A stretch of 24,641 nucleotides of DNA from Bacteroidales bacterium UBA6445 (GTDB taxonomy: Bacteria > Bacteroidota > Bacteroidia > Bacteroidales > UBA932), in assembly GCA_002439585.1 (NCBI GenBank), contig DJOF01000020.1:1-24641 (forward strand), given 5' to 3'. The notes under the pieces are model-generated. The model was given only the letters and a program-made list of their open reading frames with translations, did not search any database and was not told where the DNA came from. Position numbers and translations under genes: made by a program. Shown here piece after piece: positions 24,196 through 24,641 of the stretch (the stretch's first letter is position 1; the number at the start of each line of letters is the position of its first letter).

Positions 24196-24636
24196 ATGGA
24201 TACAATACTCGACACCTTGCAAGAATTATCCGATGTGGCAAACCAAGTTCTGCCGCAACTTGAAAAATACGACTACCGCAAAGAGGCTGAATCTGGTCTT
24301 GAAAACAATCTACCGCTAGATGGAGTGCTGCCCAAGCCGCTCAAGGAGATCGTAGATAGTCTTCTAATATACTGTATACCTCTCATAGGACATAACGACA
24401 ATCTCCCTAAAAACAAGATTCTATGCAAAGACAATATCCAGCGCTTTTTTGAGAACCTCAATATCTCTGGAGACAAATCAACGATTCATCAAATCCAGTT
24501 CATAAAACTATCTCCAGTTAAAAGTGTAGCAGGTTACCTAGAAGAAATCGGACTTAGCCGTCAGGCAAGACTGCTAATCAATGCCTATGAGTTCGGCCAA
24601 AGTCTCCGTCAGTTCAAATGGGAAGATTCAAGTTAG
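24196..24636 (+). CDS. Hypothetical protein of 146 residues
   Basis: I do not recognise a family. The predicted protein is soluble, with no signal peptide or membrane segment, and largely helical by composition (LQELSDVANQVLPQLEKYD and ARLLINAYEFGQSLRQF regions). One short hydrophobic segment (VDSLLIYCIPLIG) may be buried. Codon use is A/T-rich and unlike the recombinase gene just upstream, so the two may have different histories. It has its own -7 element and starts 85 nt after the recombinase stop. Within an integrated element it is likely cargo or a regulator, but no function can be assigned. Confidence 0.75.
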   Translation: MDTILDTLQELSDVANQVLPQLEKYDYRKEAESGLENNLPLDGVLPKPLKEIVDSLLIYCIPLIGHNDNLPKNKILCKDNIQRFFENLNISGDKSTIHQIQFIKLSPVKSVAGYLEEIGLSRQARLLINAYEFGQSLRQFKWEDSS

Positions 24637-24641
24637 AAGTG

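Larger units (their letters stand above)
22378..24641 (+). mobile_element. Left end of an element probably integrated at the 3' end of mnmE (partial)
   Basis: A complete tyrosine recombinase lies 199 nt after mnmE. The mnmE end, including the FCVGK codons (22526-22543), is the site type used by several integrative elements in other phyla; SGI1 targets the last 18 bp of this gene. From about 22378 the mnmE codons shift to the C-rich style of the recombinase, so the gene end may have come with the element. The right boundary lies beyond the window, so neither a flanking repeat nor the element's length can be shown. Confidence 0.5.

Noticed and set aside
1..24641. CRISPR arrays, rRNA genes or insertion sequences
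   Set aside because: No regularly spaced repeat series, rRNA-like sequence or transposase was seen on either strand.

Overview
The window looks like a chromosome segment from a member of the Bacteroidales (phylum Bacteroidota). Evidence: several promoters carry the Bacteroidota -7 element TAnnTTTG (for example 9674-9681 on the minus strand and 15344-15351 on the plus strand), Shine-Dalgarno sites are mostly absent, and housekeeping neighbours (HU with a tiny basic ribosomal-type protein and RNase G; a PASTA protein with RluD; MnmE with an FCxGK end) fit that group. Genus cannot be given from this sequence alone.

Layout. (1) 1-7069 is a type I restriction-modification locus. On the minus strand lie hsdR, hsdM, a small membrane-protein gene and a full-length two-domain hsdS. 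On the plus strand, facing them, lie the end of a RhuM-family gene and a half-length hsdS. The two hsdS genes converge, overlap by 65 nt and share a 24-bp inverted repeat in the same reading frame, which is the layout of an invertible specificity switch. (2) 7070-7543 has no convincing gene. (3) 7544-9376 holds a seven-repeat lipoprotein with propeller-like sequence, then ferritin and its terminator. (4) 9559-9704 holds tRNA-Gln(TTG) with its own promoter and terminator. (5) 9839-15130, minus strand, is a compact run lon, ung, coaD and a secreted double-thioredoxin protein; the last three overlap one another. (6) 15344-17606, plus strand, holds HU, a 29-aa basic protein and RNase G with a hairpin-rich leader. 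(7) 17820-20727, minus strand, holds a LysE-type exporter, a PASTA-domain membrane protein and RluD. (8) 20728-22543 holds a 450-bp unassigned stretch and mnmE. (9) 22526 to the window end looks like the left end of an integrated element: a complete tyrosine recombinase beside the mnmE 3' end, then an unknown 146-aa gene. The last ~165 nt of mnmE share the C-rich codon style of the recombinase, suggesting the gene end was supplied by the element.

The strongest candidate systems are the hsdS inversion switch at 800-1502 and the mnmE-targeted element at 22378-24641. The first belongs to a known class (phase-variable type I specificity genes), but the arrangement here, in which two convergent genes trade one C-terminal half and each keeps a complete stop-terminated frame in both orientations, is tidy and worth testing. 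No computation or database search was run; family names come from motifs read by eye.
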